Positions 8,753-17,606 of a stretch of DNA of 64,000 nucleotides are shown one piece after another. The DNA comes from CAMLIZ01 sp966212505 (GTDB lineage Bacteria > Pseudomonadota > Gammaproteobacteria > Burkholderiales > Burkholderiaceae_C). A model generated the notes under the pieces. It was not told where the DNA came from and ran no database searches. It saw nothing but the letters and a program-made list of their open reading frames with translations. The stretch covers positions 62,001 through 126,000 of the forward strand of contig CBIHRS010000013.1 in the NCBI GenBank assembly GCA_966212505.1, read 5' to 3'. A program made the translations under genes and the position numbers. Positions within the stretch are counted from its first letter, which is position 1. The number at the start of each line of letters is the position of its first letter.

Positions 8753-9939
8753 AGATCGCCGTCTGCGCACCTGTCGCGACCGCACACGTCGCCGACCTGC
8801 TCGATGATCCCTCGGGCTTGCCCGCTGGTTATGGGGGGGCCCCTCTGGTCGGAACGCTCATCCGCGAGTTGCTTCGTCGTGGCCACGAGGTGGCCGCCGT
8901 GACGCATGATCCCGCCGTTGCGTCGGGAGAGGCGCCTCGGATGGCCCGGGGGGAGCGCTTCTCGTTGTGGCTTTGCCCCCGGAGGCCCAACGCCTATCGC
9001 TGGAAGTCCGGCCGTCCCGGGCGGGTGGTCGATTGTTTCAGGACGGAGCGCCAGTCGATCGTCGAGGCACTACAAGCGATTCAACCGGACGTCGTGCATG
9101 CCCACTGGTTGTGCGAGTTTGCATGGGCCGCAATCGAGTCTCGATACCCGTCCGTGGTGACGGCGCACGACGTCTCGCGCGCGATCGTTCGCTATCAACC
9201 ATCGGTCTATCGGATCGTGCGGTGGATGATGGCGACGCGCTCGGCGCGGAAGGCCGGAACCTTGACCGCCGTGTCGCCGTATGTCGCGGGGGCGCTCGGG
9301 GCCAAGGGCGATGTCGCGGTGGTGCCCAACCCGCTGCCTCCTTTCGTCGCCGATCTTCCCGCTGCAAGCCAGACTGATGGCGAACCGTTGCGGGTTGCGA
9401 TGGTATGCAACGGCTGGGCTTCCTGGAAAAACCCTGAGGCTGCGTTGAAGGGTTTCGCGCTCTTCCGACGCCAGCATCCCGAGGCGCAACTGTGGTGCTT
9501 CGGGGCGGATTTCGGGCCCGGCGAATACGCTGCAGACTGGATGGCACGCCATCAATGCGGCGATAGCGTGCAATTGCGCGGAAGCGTACCGCATCGGGCG
9601 CTGCTGGAGGACCTTGCGCGCTGCCACGTGCTGCTTCACCCCTCGCTGGAAGAGGCGTTCCCAATGGCGATCGCGGAGGCGATGGCCATCGGCTTGGCCG
9701 TCATCGGTGGGAAGGACAGCGGAGGCGTTCCCTTCGTCGTGGGCGAGCATGGCCTGCTGGTGGATGTGAGGAGCCCCGAGGCGATCTCGGCGGCCCTGGC
9801 CCGATGCGCGGAGGACGCCCAGCTGAGGGCAGCGTTCGGCGCTGGCGGGCGCCGCATGACGCTCGAGCGCTGCTCGGTCGAGCGGGTGGCAGATGCCTAT
9901 GAACGCCAATATGCGCTGGCGCTGGAGGCCCGTCGATGA
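8749..9939 (+). CDS. glycosyltransferase family 4-like protein
   Basis: GT-B-fold transferase of 396 residues. The N-terminal acceptor half begins MKIAVCAPV and has a glycine-rich GLPAGYGGAP loop. The C-terminal donor half has the E-x7-E-type motif in EEAFPMAIAEAMAIG (about residues 302-316), with SGGVPF just after it. The reading frame is open well upstream inside the flippase gene; the ATG at 8749 is preferred because it overlaps the wzx stop (ATGA) and gives the standard length. It probably adds one sugar to the EPS repeat unit on the cytoplasmic face. Donor and linkage cannot be read from the sequence. Confidence 0.82.
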   Translation: MKIAVCAPVATAHVADLLDDPSGLPAGYGGAPLVGTLIRELLRRGHEVAAVTHDPAVASGEAPRMARGERFSLWLCPRRPNAYRWKSGRPGRVVDCFRTERQSIVEALQAIQPDVVHAHWLCEFAWAAIESRYPSVVTAHDVSRAIVRYQPSVYRIVRWMMATRSARKAGTLTAVSPYVAGALGAKGDVAVVPNPLPPFVADLPAASQTDGEPLRVAMVCNGWASWKNPEAALKGFALFRRQHPEAQLWCFGADFGPGEYAADWMARHQCGDSVQLRGSVPHRALLEDLARCHVLLHPSLEEAFPMAIAEAMAIGLAVIGGKDSGGVPFVVGEHGLLVDVRSPEAISAALARCAEDAQLRAAFGAGGRRMTLERCSVERVADAYERQYALALEARR

Positions 9940-10571
9940 AGGTGCTCGTCCGCGTGGTGCGAGGTTTGGTCGAGATGCGCCGCAAGCTCGATTCCTTGTG
10001 GGGCAGGGTGGTGTTGGGCGCCGCCGACGTCCGATTGGGGCGGTCCGTTCAGGTGATCGGTGCCCCGATCGTCTCCGTGGCGCCGGGATCGCGCATCACG
10101 ATCGGTGATCGTGTGGTGCTGTGCTCCGACGCCTCCTGGACGGCCCTGGGCGTGGCCCGGCCCGTGATCTTGCGCGCGATGCGCCCGCAGGCCACGATCG
10201 AGATCGGCGACGACTGCGGCTTCAGCGGTGTCACCCTTTGCGCCGCGAGCGCCATCAAGATCGGGGATCGTTGCCTGTTCGGTGCTGATGTCATGGTCAC
10301 CGATACCGATTTCCACGCGGTCGATGTCGTCAATCGACGCTACGTGCAGGACTGGAGCGCGATCCCCACACGCCCGGTCGAGATCGGCAACGACGTCTTC
10401 ATTGGGGCCCGTGCCATCGTCATGAAGGGCGTGCGCATTGGCGATGGCGCGGTGATCGGCGCTGGCTCTGTCGTTACCACCGATGTCCCTGCCTACACCA
10501 TCGCTGCCGGCGCGCCGGCGCGGCCCTTGCGGCGCCTGAAGGCCGTTTCAGAAACTGCAGCCAAGGATTGA
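9936..10571 (+). CDS. hexapeptide-repeat O-acyltransferase (LbH/WbbJ-like)
   Basis: Left-handed parallel beta-helix acyltransferase of 211 residues. The hexapeptide pattern is clear at about 45-65 (ITIGDRVVL), 85-120 (IEIGDDCGFSGVTL, IKIGDRCLFG) and 148-190 (VEIGNDVFIGARAIVMKGV). The C-terminal segment DVPAYTIAAGAPARPLRRL is typical of the WbbJ/maltose-acetyltransferase branch. The conserved histidine is present in DTDFHAVD. By family it would O-acetylate a sugar of the EPS repeat, or N-acylate an amino sugar. It overlaps the preceding transferase by four bases and is followed by the polymerase gene. Confidence 0.82.
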   Translation: MKVLVRVVRGLVEMRRKLDSLWGRVVLGAADVRLGRSVQVIGAPIVSVAPGSRITIGDRVVLCSDASWTALGVARPVILRAMRPQATIEIGDDCGFSGVTLCAASAIKIGDRCLFGADVMVTDTDFHAVDVVNRRYVQDWSAIPTRPVEIGNDVFIGARAIVMKGVRIGDGAVIGAGSVVTTDVPAYTIAAGAPARPLRRLKAVSETAAKD

Positions 10572-10575
10572 TGTC

Positions 10576-11958
10576 ATGGACCAGCTTGCAGTCGCATCGC
10601 AGCTTGCATTGGCTTTCAGTGCGCCATATGTCGGTGCCTTTGTCATCGGCATCATCGTCAGCCTTTTCGCCGTCTTCAGCTGGTCCAGGCCCGCGGTCGG
10701 AATCTTGGGCGTCACCGCGGCCTATCTGGTCGACGTGCTATACAGCGGCCCGGTGCTGCCTGTGGGTATCAGCATCTACGCACCGGATCTCGTTTCCCTC
10801 GTGCTGGGCACCTATGCGATCGTCCGTCTGCCGAACATGATCTTCACCGGCACGCCGGAGCAGAAGCTCTGGGGCGTGTTCTCTCTCGTCCTGCTCGGAT
10901 CCTTCGGCATCGGCCTGGCGCTCCACAAAACAGCTGCGGGCGTCGACGTGCGGCCGCATTTCCATTACTGGGTGGCCGCGACCTATGTGGCGCAGTTCCG
11001 CTTCAAGCCGGAGCAGTTCCGCTCGGTTCTCGCCGTTTTCCTGACCGGCATGGCGGCCTTGATGCTCGTGGTGGGTTATCGCTGGCTCGAATTGACCTTC
11101 GGCTTTGGCGACATCGAGTCGTGGGTCGAAGACAAGGATTCGCTACGGGTCATCGCATTCCATCCCACGTTCGGCCTCACGATGGCCCTGCTCGCCTGTC
11201 TCGCGGCGGCGAAGCTCTTCCCCAAGCATCCCGGCGTGCCGATGTTCATGTCGATGCCCTTGGCTCTGTCCGTGCTTGTCCTGCAGCACCGCACGGCGTG
11301 GATCGCGTTCGTCGCGGCGATGGTCTTCTCGTCGGTCGCCGGCCGGCAGGCATTGAAAGGCAAGTCGTCTGCGCTGAAAGTGCTGCTGGCCATGGGGGTG
11401 ATCATCATTGCCGCCGTGGTGGCTGGCGGAGGCGGCGGCCGCCTCGGCAAGTCGCTGGGGCATTCGGTCGAGGAAGTTTCCGCGGAGCGAAGCACGTTCA
11501 CCTGGCGGACGCAGAGCTGGACTGAACTTCTCGGCGATTGGGTGCATTCAGGTCCTGTCGCGCTTGCAGTCGGCCGCCCCTATGGATCTGGATGGTCTCG
11601 CTGGGTCCAGGACCAGGGCAAGGAGGTGGACGTCAATCCGCATAGCAACTACGTCTATCTGCTCCTGCGTGTTGGCTTGATCGGGACGGTGGGGGTGTTG
11701 GGCGCCATCCTTCTTGCATTGAAGCAACTGCTCACCCGCAGGCAGGATCCGGTTGCCGTCTTCCTTGCATCGGCACTTGTCGCGCAGTTGCTCGCCTTCG
11801 TCTCCTATCCCGGCACCTATGGTGTTGCGTTCACGACCGGCCTGGCGCTGGCCTATGCCCGCCTCCATCGCAAGGAAACCGAAGAACCTTCGACTGACGG
11901 AGGCGGCAAAGCCGTGCATCCGGTGTCGGGCCTGCCACTTCCCATTCGTACGTATTGA
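10576..11958 (+). CDS. O-antigen polymerase/ligase-like membrane protein (candidate EPS polymerase Wzy)
   Basis: A 460-residue polytopic membrane protein with about ten helices. A large polar loop (about residues 290-365) contains the VNPHSNYVYLLLRVGLIG motif typical of the O-antigen ligase/polymerase (Wzy_C/WaaL) superfamily. Since this is the only such protein in a Wzx-containing cluster, it is the probable polymerase of the repeat unit. The ATG at 10576 lies 5 bases after the acyltransferase stop; the ATG at 10571 is in another frame and leads to a short frame. The assignment as Wzy is by topology and context, since sequence conservation in this family is low. Confidence 0.75.
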   Translation: MDQLAVASQLALAFSAPYVGAFVIGIIVSLFAVFSWSRPAVGILGVTAAYLVDVLYSGPVLPVGISIYAPDLVSLVLGTYAIVRLPNMIFTGTPEQKLWGVFSLVLLGSFGIGLALHKTAAGVDVRPHFHYWVAATYVAQFRFKPEQFRSVLAVFLTGMAALMLVVGYRWLELTFGFGDIESWVEDKDSLRVIAFHPTFGLTMALLACLAAAKLFPKHPGVPMFMSMPLALSVLVLQHRTAWIAFVAAMVFSSVAGRQALKGKSSALKVLLAMGVIIIAAVVAGGGGGRLGKSLGHSVEEVSAERSTFTWRTQSWTELLGDWVHSGPVALAVGRPYGSGWSRWVQDQGKEVDVNPHSNYVYLLLRVGLIGTVGVLGAILLALKQLLTRRQDPVAVFLASALVAQLLAFVSYPGTYGVAFTTGLALAYARLHRKETEEPSTDGGGKAVHPVSGLPLPIRTY

Positions 11959-12845
11959 TGTCTTCCATGGAGATTGCCACGCCTGGGTCCGTAGCGCCGC
12001 GCGACAAGCTCGCGGTGATGTTGGCCTGCTACAACCGCAAGAACACCACCTTGGAGTGTCTTCGGAACCTGACGCGCCAGTTCGACGGCCTCGATGCAGA
12101 CGTTGACATCCTGCTGTTCGACGATGGCTGTACCGATGGCACCGCAGACGCCGTGGCCGCCGAGTTCCCCTTCGTGAAGATCACGCGGGGCGACGGCAAC
12201 TACTTCTGGAATCGCAGCATGCGCACGCTCTTCGAGCGCGCACTGCAGCAGAACTACGCTGCCTATATCTGGCTCAACGACGATACCCAGCTGAAATCGA
12301 CTGCGCTCTCGGAACTGCGCGAGGCGAGCAAGTCGGCAGAGCGGCGCTGGGGGCAGGCGGCAATTGCGGTTGGCGCGATCGCCGATCCAGTGACCGGGCG
12401 CTTCAGCTATGGCGGCAGCCGCAGGGTGACGCCGAACACCCGGCCCTTCCTGGCTGAGTGGCTGGAGCCCGACGGCACGCTCCAGCGGCTCGACATGTTC
12501 AACGGCAACTTCGTTTATGTTCCTCGCGCCGTGGCACAGGTTCTCGGGCCGCTGGATGCTACGTTCGAGCACGGCATGGGCGATACCGACTACGCTCTGC
12601 GGGCAGTCAAGGCCGGCATTCCCATCGTGCTGACGCCGGCCTACGTCGGCACGTGTGCACGAAACTCCACCCAGGGGACTTACCACGATCGACGGGCGCC
12701 GTGGATGAAGCGTGTGCGCTCCGTCTTCTCCCGAAAGGGCCTGCCGTGGCGATCATGGCTGTTGCTGTGTCGGCGCCATGGGGGCGCTCTGTGGCCGGTT
12801 CATTTTGTCTGGGGCTATTTGAAGGTGGTGCTGGGCCGTGGCTGA
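11958..12845 (+). CDS. glycosyltransferase family 2
   Basis: GT-A-fold inverting transferase of 295 residues. Visible are the N-terminal LAVMLACYNRKNTTLECLRNL, the first acidic motif LLFDDGCTDGT and the metal-binding-like LNDDTQ in place of DXD. A late acidic helix EHGMGDTDYALRA corresponds to the GT2 general-base region. The ATG at 11958 overlaps the polymerase stop (TGATG); an in-frame TTG one codon earlier is possible but less likely. It should add a sugar from a nucleotide donor to the growing EPS unit. It resembles rhamnosyl/galactosyl GT2 proteins, but the donor is not determined. Confidence 0.85.
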   Translation: MSSMEIATPGSVAPRDKLAVMLACYNRKNTTLECLRNLTRQFDGLDADVDILLFDDGCTDGTADAVAAEFPFVKITRGDGNYFWNRSMRTLFERALQQNYAAYIWLNDDTQLKSTALSELREASKSAERRWGQAAIAVGAIADPVTGRFSYGGSRRVTPNTRPFLAEWLEPDGTLQRLDMFNGNFVYVPRAVAQVLGPLDATFEHGMGDTDYALRAVKAGIPIVLTPAYVGTCARNSTQGTYHDRRAPWMKRVRSVFSRKGLPWRSWLLLCRRHGGALWPVHFVWGYLKVVLGRG

Positions 12846-14094
12846 TGCCAAGCGAATCAAGGTGCTGGTCTCGGCATTCGCCTGCCAGCCGAACGTGGGC
12901 AGCGAAGGCGGGGTGGGCTGGCGGTGGGCCGTCGAGCTTGCGCGAACGCGAGAGGTGGTCGTGGTCACCGACATCACGCGCAAGGCCGCGATCGAAGCGG
13001 AGCTGGCACGTGCGCCGATCCCTTCGCTGCGCTTCGAATACTTCCGTCCCGCATGGCTGCGGGCACTGCCGTTGAATTCGCTGACGGCCAATCTGCTGTA
13101 CCTGCTGTGGCAGTTCGCGCTGCTTCCGTTCGCGCGCCGCCTGCACCGGCGGGAGCGGTTCGACCTGGCGATGCACCTGACCTACGGAGTGTTCCGCAAT
13201 CCGAGCTTCCTGGGCTTGCTGGGCGTGCCCTTCGTCTTCGGTCCGCTCGGGGGCGGCGAGGATGTGCCTTTGCGCTTGAAGAAGTCCATCACCGGCAAGG
13301 AAAAGTTCAAGGAGATCGCACGGACCCTCGTCAACCGGCTGGCGCTGCTCGATCCGTTCCTGTGGCTGGCGCTGGCACGCTCGACGTGGATCTTCACGAA
13401 GACCGAGGACACCCGGCAGGCCCTGCCCTGGCCGTTCAGGCGGCGTGCGAAGGTGATGCCTGAAATCGGCATCGAGGCCAAGCCGGTGCAGCCCTCCCAG
13501 CGTATGCAAGGCGATCCGCTCAAGGTGTTGTTCGCGGGCCGGTTGCTCGGCTGGAAAGGCGCGCATCTTGCACTTCGTGCTGTTGCTGCAGCGCGGGCAC
13601 AGGGGGTTCCGGCCGAATTGACGATCGTGGGCAAGGGACCGTTCGGTCCCACTCTGGTGGCGCTGTCGAAATCGCTGGGCCTGACGCAGGGGCTGCATTG
13701 GGTGTCCCACATTCCCCAGGCGCAGCTGTGGGAGCTGATGCAGCAGTCGCACGTGTTTCTCTTCCCCAGTCTCCACGATTCGAGCGGCAACGTCGTCCTT
13801 GAGGCCCAGTCGTGCGGCCTGCCGGTCGTCTGTCTTGATCGCGGCGGTCCTGCCACGCTGGTCGACCAGAAGAGCGCGATCGTCGTCGACACCGATCGGT
13901 GCGACGAGGCCGAGGTTGTCGTCCGGCTGGCTTCGGCGCTGGTGATGATCGCGGGTGACGAGCCTTATCGGCAAAGGCTTGCTGCCGGTGGCCTGCATAA
14001 CGCGGCCGGCTCCAGTTGGCATGGCCGGGTCGAGGCCTTGATGACCGAACTGGGCCCGCTGGCCGGCGGGGGAACGGCGGAAGTCGCGCAATGA
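12838..14094 (+). CDS. glycosyltransferase family 4-like protein
   Basis: GT-B protein of 418 residues. The N-terminal half has the SAFACQPNVGSEGGVGWRW motif seen in colanic-acid-type GT4 enzymes (glycine-rich acceptor loop). The Rossmann donor half starts near VLFAGRLLGWKGAHLALRA, with HDSSGNVVLEAQSCGLPVV as the donor-binding acidic motif. The start is GTG at 12838, overlapping the GT2 gene by eight bases; no better ATG lies near. It is one of three GT-B enzymes in the operon, each presumably making one linkage of the repeat unit. Confidence 0.83.
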   Translation: MADAKRIKVLVSAFACQPNVGSEGGVGWRWAVELARTREVVVVTDITRKAAIEAELARAPIPSLRFEYFRPAWLRALPLNSLTANLLYLLWQFALLPFARRLHRRERFDLAMHLTYGVFRNPSFLGLLGVPFVFGPLGGGEDVPLRLKKSITGKEKFKEIARTLVNRLALLDPFLWLALARSTWIFTKTEDTRQALPWPFRRRAKVMPEIGIEAKPVQPSQRMQGDPLKVLFAGRLLGWKGAHLALRAVAAARAQGVPAELTIVGKGPFGPTLVALSKSLGLTQGLHWVSHIPQAQLWELMQQSHVFLFPSLHDSSGNVVLEAQSCGLPVVCLDRGGPATLVDQKSAIVVDTDRCDEAEVVVRLASALVMIAGDEPYRQRLAAGGLHNAAGSSWHGRVEALMTELGPLAGGGTAEVAQ

Positions 14095-14711
14095 CGAAGA
14101 AGATCCTGCTGGCTGCAGCCCGGCGTGTTGCGACGTGGTGGCGCCTGCGAGGAAGCTCCAGCGTCAAGCAATACGGCGCAGACCTGCACGTCGGTGCCCG
14201 CTGCCGGTTCTGGGCGCCGGATCAGATCACGATCGGCGCTCACACCTATATCGGCAAGGACGTCCACATCGAGACCAATGCGAGTATCGGCTCCCATGTG
14301 CTGCTGGCCAACCGCGTGGCGTTCGTCGGGCGTGCCGACCATGACTTCCGGACCATCGGGGTGCCGGTGAGGTTCGGCACCTGGATCGGTTCGCGTCCCG
14401 CCGGCGATCCGGTGCGAAAGATGTCGGTGAATGTCGGCGACGACGTGTGGATCGGCTTCGGTGCGATCGTCCTGAGCGGAGTGACGATCGGGCGGGGCGC
14501 GATCGTGGCTGCCGGCTCGGTCGTTACGCGCGACGTGCCTCCCTATGCCATTGTGGCCGGGCAGCCCGCGAAGGAGGTGGCGCGGCGGTTCACTGGCGCC
14601 GAGGAGATTGCAGCGCACGAAGCCGCGATTGCGGGAGGCCGCTTCCGATTCTCCGAGAAGGGGCCCGCGCACTGGATCGTCGAGCCTGCCCGTCCGGATC
14701 AACAACGATGA
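14091..14711 (+). CDS. hexapeptide-repeat O-acyltransferase
   Basis: Second LbH acyltransferase of the cluster, 206 residues. Hexapeptide turns are visible at about 45-75 (ITIGAHTYIGKDVHI, ASIGSHVLL) and 105-150 (VNVGDDVWIGFGAIVLSGV, VTIGRGAIVAAGSVV). The terminal DVPPYAIVAGQPAKEVARR helix is present. The catalytic-type histidine is in RADHDFR. The ATG at 14091 overlaps the preceding stop (ATGA) and gives the normal length; the upstream extension in the same frame lies in the previous gene. It probably modifies another sugar of the EPS, so the polymer may carry two acyl groups. Confidence 0.82.
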   Translation: MTKKILLAAARRVATWWRLRGSSSVKQYGADLHVGARCRFWAPDQITIGAHTYIGKDVHIETNASIGSHVLLANRVAFVGRADHDFRTIGVPVRFGTWIGSRPAGDPVRKMSVNVGDDVWIGFGAIVLSGVTIGRGAIVAAGSVVTRDVPPYAIVAGQPAKEVARRFTGAEEIAAHEAAIAGGRFRFSEKGPAHWIVEPARPDQQR

Positions 14712-15853
14712 AATACAGAGTCTGCATCCTGCAACACCGGTTGCTTCACTATAGAAGCGGGCTGTTCGAACGCTTGCGCGCGGCGTGTGCTGCCGCTGAC
14801 ATCGAATTGCGGCTGGTCCACGGCCAGGCGACGGCAACCGAGGCCAAGAAGAAGGACACCTCGGAACTGCCCTGGGCCGACGTGGTGCGCAACCGGTACG
14901 TGAACATTTCCGGACGGGACATCCTGTGGCAGCCATTTCCGCCTGCCTTGAAGGACGCGAATCTGGTCGTCCTGATGCAGGAAAGCCGCCTGCTCAGCAA
15001 CTACCCCTGGTTGTTCCGCCGGCGTTCCAGGGGGCCGCTGATCGCCTATTGGGGCCATGGCCGAAATCTGCAGAGCAAGGCGCCCGATGGATGGCGCGAA
15101 CGATGGAAGCGTGCACTCGTCTGCAAGGTGGACTGGTGGTTCGCATATACCGACGTCACTCGCCGCATCGTCGAGGCAGACGGCTTCCCCGCGGAGCGCA
15201 TCACGACCCTGAACAACGCCATCGACAACGATGCCTTCGTGCGGGATCTGGCGAGCGTAGGCCCGGAGGAACTCGCAGCCTTGCGGCAGCGGATCGGAGC
15301 CTCGGCGGCAGCACCCGTAGCGCTGTACTGCGGCTCGCTTTACACCGACAAGAAGCTGCCCTTCCTGATCGCGGCGACCGATCGTATTGCCAAGGAGCGG
15401 CCCGACTTTCGTTTCGTCGTGGTGGGCGACGGCCCGCAGCGCGAGGTGGTCGAGCAGGCGGCGGCTACGCGTCCGTGGCTGCACTGGGTCGGTGTTCAGC
15501 GTGGGCGCGAGAAGGCGCGCTGGTTTGCGCTGGCCAACGCCTACCTCAGCCCCGGTGCGGTGGGCCTTCATGTACTGGATGGCTTTTGCGCCGGCATTCC
15601 GATGCTCACCACTTCGACGGCGTTGCACGGACCCGAGATCGCGTACCTGGCGCACGGCCGAAACGGCTTTGTCCTGCCGGAGGATGAGGCGGTCTTTGCT
15701 GCAGAGTACCTTAGGCTTCTCGAAGACCCGGTACGCATGCGCCAGGTCTCCGATGCAGCCAGGCATTCGGCAGTCGACTACACGTTGGCCTCCATGGTGA
15801 GCCGGTTTGTCGACGGCATCCAGCGCTGCCTCGCCGCCGGGAGCAAGGCCTAG
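14708..15853 (+). CDS. glycosyltransferase (GT4-like), last gene of the rightward eps operon
   Basis: A GT-B-like protein of 381 residues. The N-terminal domain begins YRVCILQHRLLHYRSGLFER. The C-terminal domain has ALYCGSLYTDKKLPFLIAA, then VVVGDGPQREVVE and the donor site around GLHVLDGFCAGIPMLTT, where the usual E-x7-E motif is not obvious. It overlaps the acyltransferase stop by four bases. Its TAG stop overlaps, on the opposite strand, the stop of the leftward gene at 15850, so the two operons meet with no room for an intervening terminator. Sugar specificity is unknown. Confidence 0.8.
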   Translation: MKYRVCILQHRLLHYRSGLFERLRAACAAADIELRLVHGQATATEAKKKDTSELPWADVVRNRYVNISGRDILWQPFPPALKDANLVVLMQESRLLSNYPWLFRRRSRGPLIAYWGHGRNLQSKAPDGWRERWKRALVCKVDWWFAYTDVTRRIVEADGFPAERITTLNNAIDNDAFVRDLASVGPEELAALRQRIGASAAAPVALYCGSLYTDKKLPFLIAATDRIAKERPDFRFVVVGDGPQREVVEQAAATRPWLHWVGVQRGREKARWFALANAYLSPGAVGLHVLDGFCAGIPMLTTSTALHGPEIAYLAHGRNGFVLPEDEAVFAAEYLRLLEDPVRMRQVSDAARHSAVDYTLASMVSRFVDGIQRCLAAGSKA

Positions 15854-17505
15854 CGCGACGAGTTGTTGTCGCCGGCGGGCGCGGCGAGCAGCAGCACTGC
15901 GGGCATGGCATTGAAAGGATCCGTCCATTCGCCCCAACCGGTGATGACCGGATGCCCGCTGCTACCAGGGAATCCGAGAGCGGCGAACCGACCCTTGCGC
16001 ATCACCAACTCCTCGATCGGGACAGTGGGAAGGATTTGTGCCGACAGCAGCAAGCCCAGTTCATGGTACGAATCCATGTCCTTGCCGGTGGCGTTGAATC
16101 GAGTATCAGAACGGCCCAGAAAGGTTTCAGGTCGTGGATGCTGCACAGTACTGCCCGGCTCGTATTGGTACCAAGGAAGCTTGCCGCCCGTCAGCTCCAC
16201 AGCCGCAGAGGTCACCGAAGCCAGCGACTTGGCACTCATGCCCGGCGGCACTTCGGTGCCGAACGCTCCTGCCCTCGTCTCGAAAGTCAGCAGCGAGCCG
16301 TCTCCGGCCTTGGCAAGCAGGCGGGCAATCATCAGCGCCGACTGGATATTGAGGTTGCCGTAGATGACGCCTTGCTTGGGCACGCAGTAGTCGCCGTTGC
16401 GCAGATACTCCCCCTGGCTGCCATCGGGCCACACGCTATAGGTGAGCCATTCCATGAAGTACCGCTTGCTGCGGGCGACCAGCGTCTTGTCGCCAAGCGT
16501 GAGGCCGGCCACACCGAAGGCCATGGCGGTGACGGAGCGTCGGTTGTTGAACCACTGCGAGAGCGTCGACAGTCTGGGGCCGAGCGTGCCGTCGGCCATG
16601 ACGTAGGCATAGACCGGTTTTTCCGCCGGATCATCTCGCCCGTCGACCTTGCAGTCGCCGTTGGTGTCCGCCCTGACGCTGGTCCAGGGCTGAGCATTCG
16701 GAGCGTTTCCTTTCGTCTTGTAGTCTCCACGGAGGCGATTGGGAAAGGCGTGCGCGTTGCCCCAATCGATCTGGGTCGCGAAGTAGTAGGCGGTGCGCCG
16801 TATCCAGTTGTCGATGAGAACGCGCTGCGCCGAAGGTATCGACCTTCGCGTGAAGTCATAGGTCACCAGCACCCTCAGGAACCACCCGGCTTCGAAGAAC
16901 CATGCGTCGCGGCTGGCCCCGGAGGCCGTCCTGTAGCAAAGCCGGCTGAAATCGTTGGAGGGTGCAGCGATCTGGTCTGCCAGGTAGCGCTCGACCGCGG
17001 AGAGTGCATCACGATCCTCAGTGAGCAAGTAGTAGAACGCCGCATCTCGGGCCAAAGTGCCATGGCGAGTGCGCGCGTTCCCGTCGGCATTCAACTCGAG
17101 AGGCGGCTCTCCATCAGCGATGAAGCGCTTGGCATTCGCCTTGATGCGGGACCAGTCTCCTGGCGATCCCTTGGTGTAGTCGTTAGCCCGAATGAATGGG
17201 CCTGCGCTGATGCGGGCCTTCCACCGCTTGAGATCAGCTGCCGAATAGACCACCCCGCCGTCTGAGGGAAGGGGTGCAGCGTCGGCATGATCCAGGTCAT
17301 CGGATGCGACGAAACCGGATTCGCAGCCAGGTGTGTTCGCCACGGCTTTGCGAGTCGACTCGGTGTCGGCTTCCGGTACTGAGAGCGCCGCGGCCGGCAG
17401 CTTGGCTTCCGCCGCGTGGGCGCGATCGCTGCATGGCATCCACAGGCTCGCCGCGGCGAGAGGGATCGACAGCATATGAAGGATGTTTCGCATAGGAGAA
17501 CGCAT
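15850..17505 (-). CDS. exported polysaccharide lyase-like protein, paralogue of the 17607-19535 gene
   Basis: About 551 residues with a signal peptide (MRNILHMLSIPLAAASLW, cleavage after AHA). The body is rich in helices and Trp/Tyr, consistent with an alpha/alpha-toroid lyase or hydrolase (alginate-lyase-like). Conserved with the neighbour are KRWKARISAGPF, RDAAFYYLLT, FNNRRSVT, EYLRNGDYCVPKQGVIY and DSYHELG. Residues DTNGDCKVDGRD look like a dockerin/EF-hand-type calcium loop. The open frame extends to 17655, but a leftward terminator lies there and the signal peptide fixes the start near 17505 (ATG 17493 and TTG 17517 are alternatives). Likely role: trimming or remodelling the EPS; no catalytic residue is proven. 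Confidence 0.6.
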   Translation of the reverse strand: MRSPMRNILHMLSIPLAAASLWMPCSDRAHAAEAKLPAAALSVPEADTESTRKAVANTPGCESGFVASDDLDHADAAPLPSDGGVVYSAADLKRWKARISAGPFIRANDYTKGSPGDWSRIKANAKRFIADGEPPLELNADGNARTRHGTLARDAAFYYLLTEDRDALSAVERYLADQIAAPSNDFSRLCYRTASGASRDAWFFEAGWFLRVLVTYDFTRRSIPSAQRVLIDNWIRRTAYYFATQIDWGNAHAFPNRLRGDYKTKGNAPNAQPWTSVRADTNGDCKVDGRDDPAEKPVYAYVMADGTLGPRLSTLSQWFNNRRSVTAMAFGVAGLTLGDKTLVARSKRYFMEWLTYSVWPDGSQGEYLRNGDYCVPKQGVIYGNLNIQSALMIARLLAKAGDGSLLTFETRAGAFGTEVPPGMSAKSLASVTSAAVELTGGKLPWYQYEPGSTVQHPRPETFLGRSDTRFNATGKDMDSYHELGLLLSAQILPTVPIEELVMRKGRFAALGFPGSSGHPVITGWGEWTDPFNAMPAVLLLAAPAGDNNSSR

Positions 17506-17551
17506 GGCAATGGCCAAGTCATTGTCCTTCGGCGATCTGACTTCACTGGAA

Positions 17552-17587
17552 CAAAATGAAAAGGCCAAGCCTCTTTCGGCTTGGCCT
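17552..17587 (-). terminator. rho-independent terminator after the lipoprotein lyase-like gene
   Basis: A perfect 10-bp inverted repeat (AGGCCAAGCC / GGCTTGGCCT) with a 6-base loop. On the minus strand it is followed by TTTCATTTTGTT. It sits about 20 bp beyond the stop of the 17607-19535 gene and before the start of the next leftward paralogue, so the two paralogues may be uncoupled or attenuated. Confidence 0.8.
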
Positions 17588-17606
17588 CTGTTCCGGGTGT
17601 CTCGGG

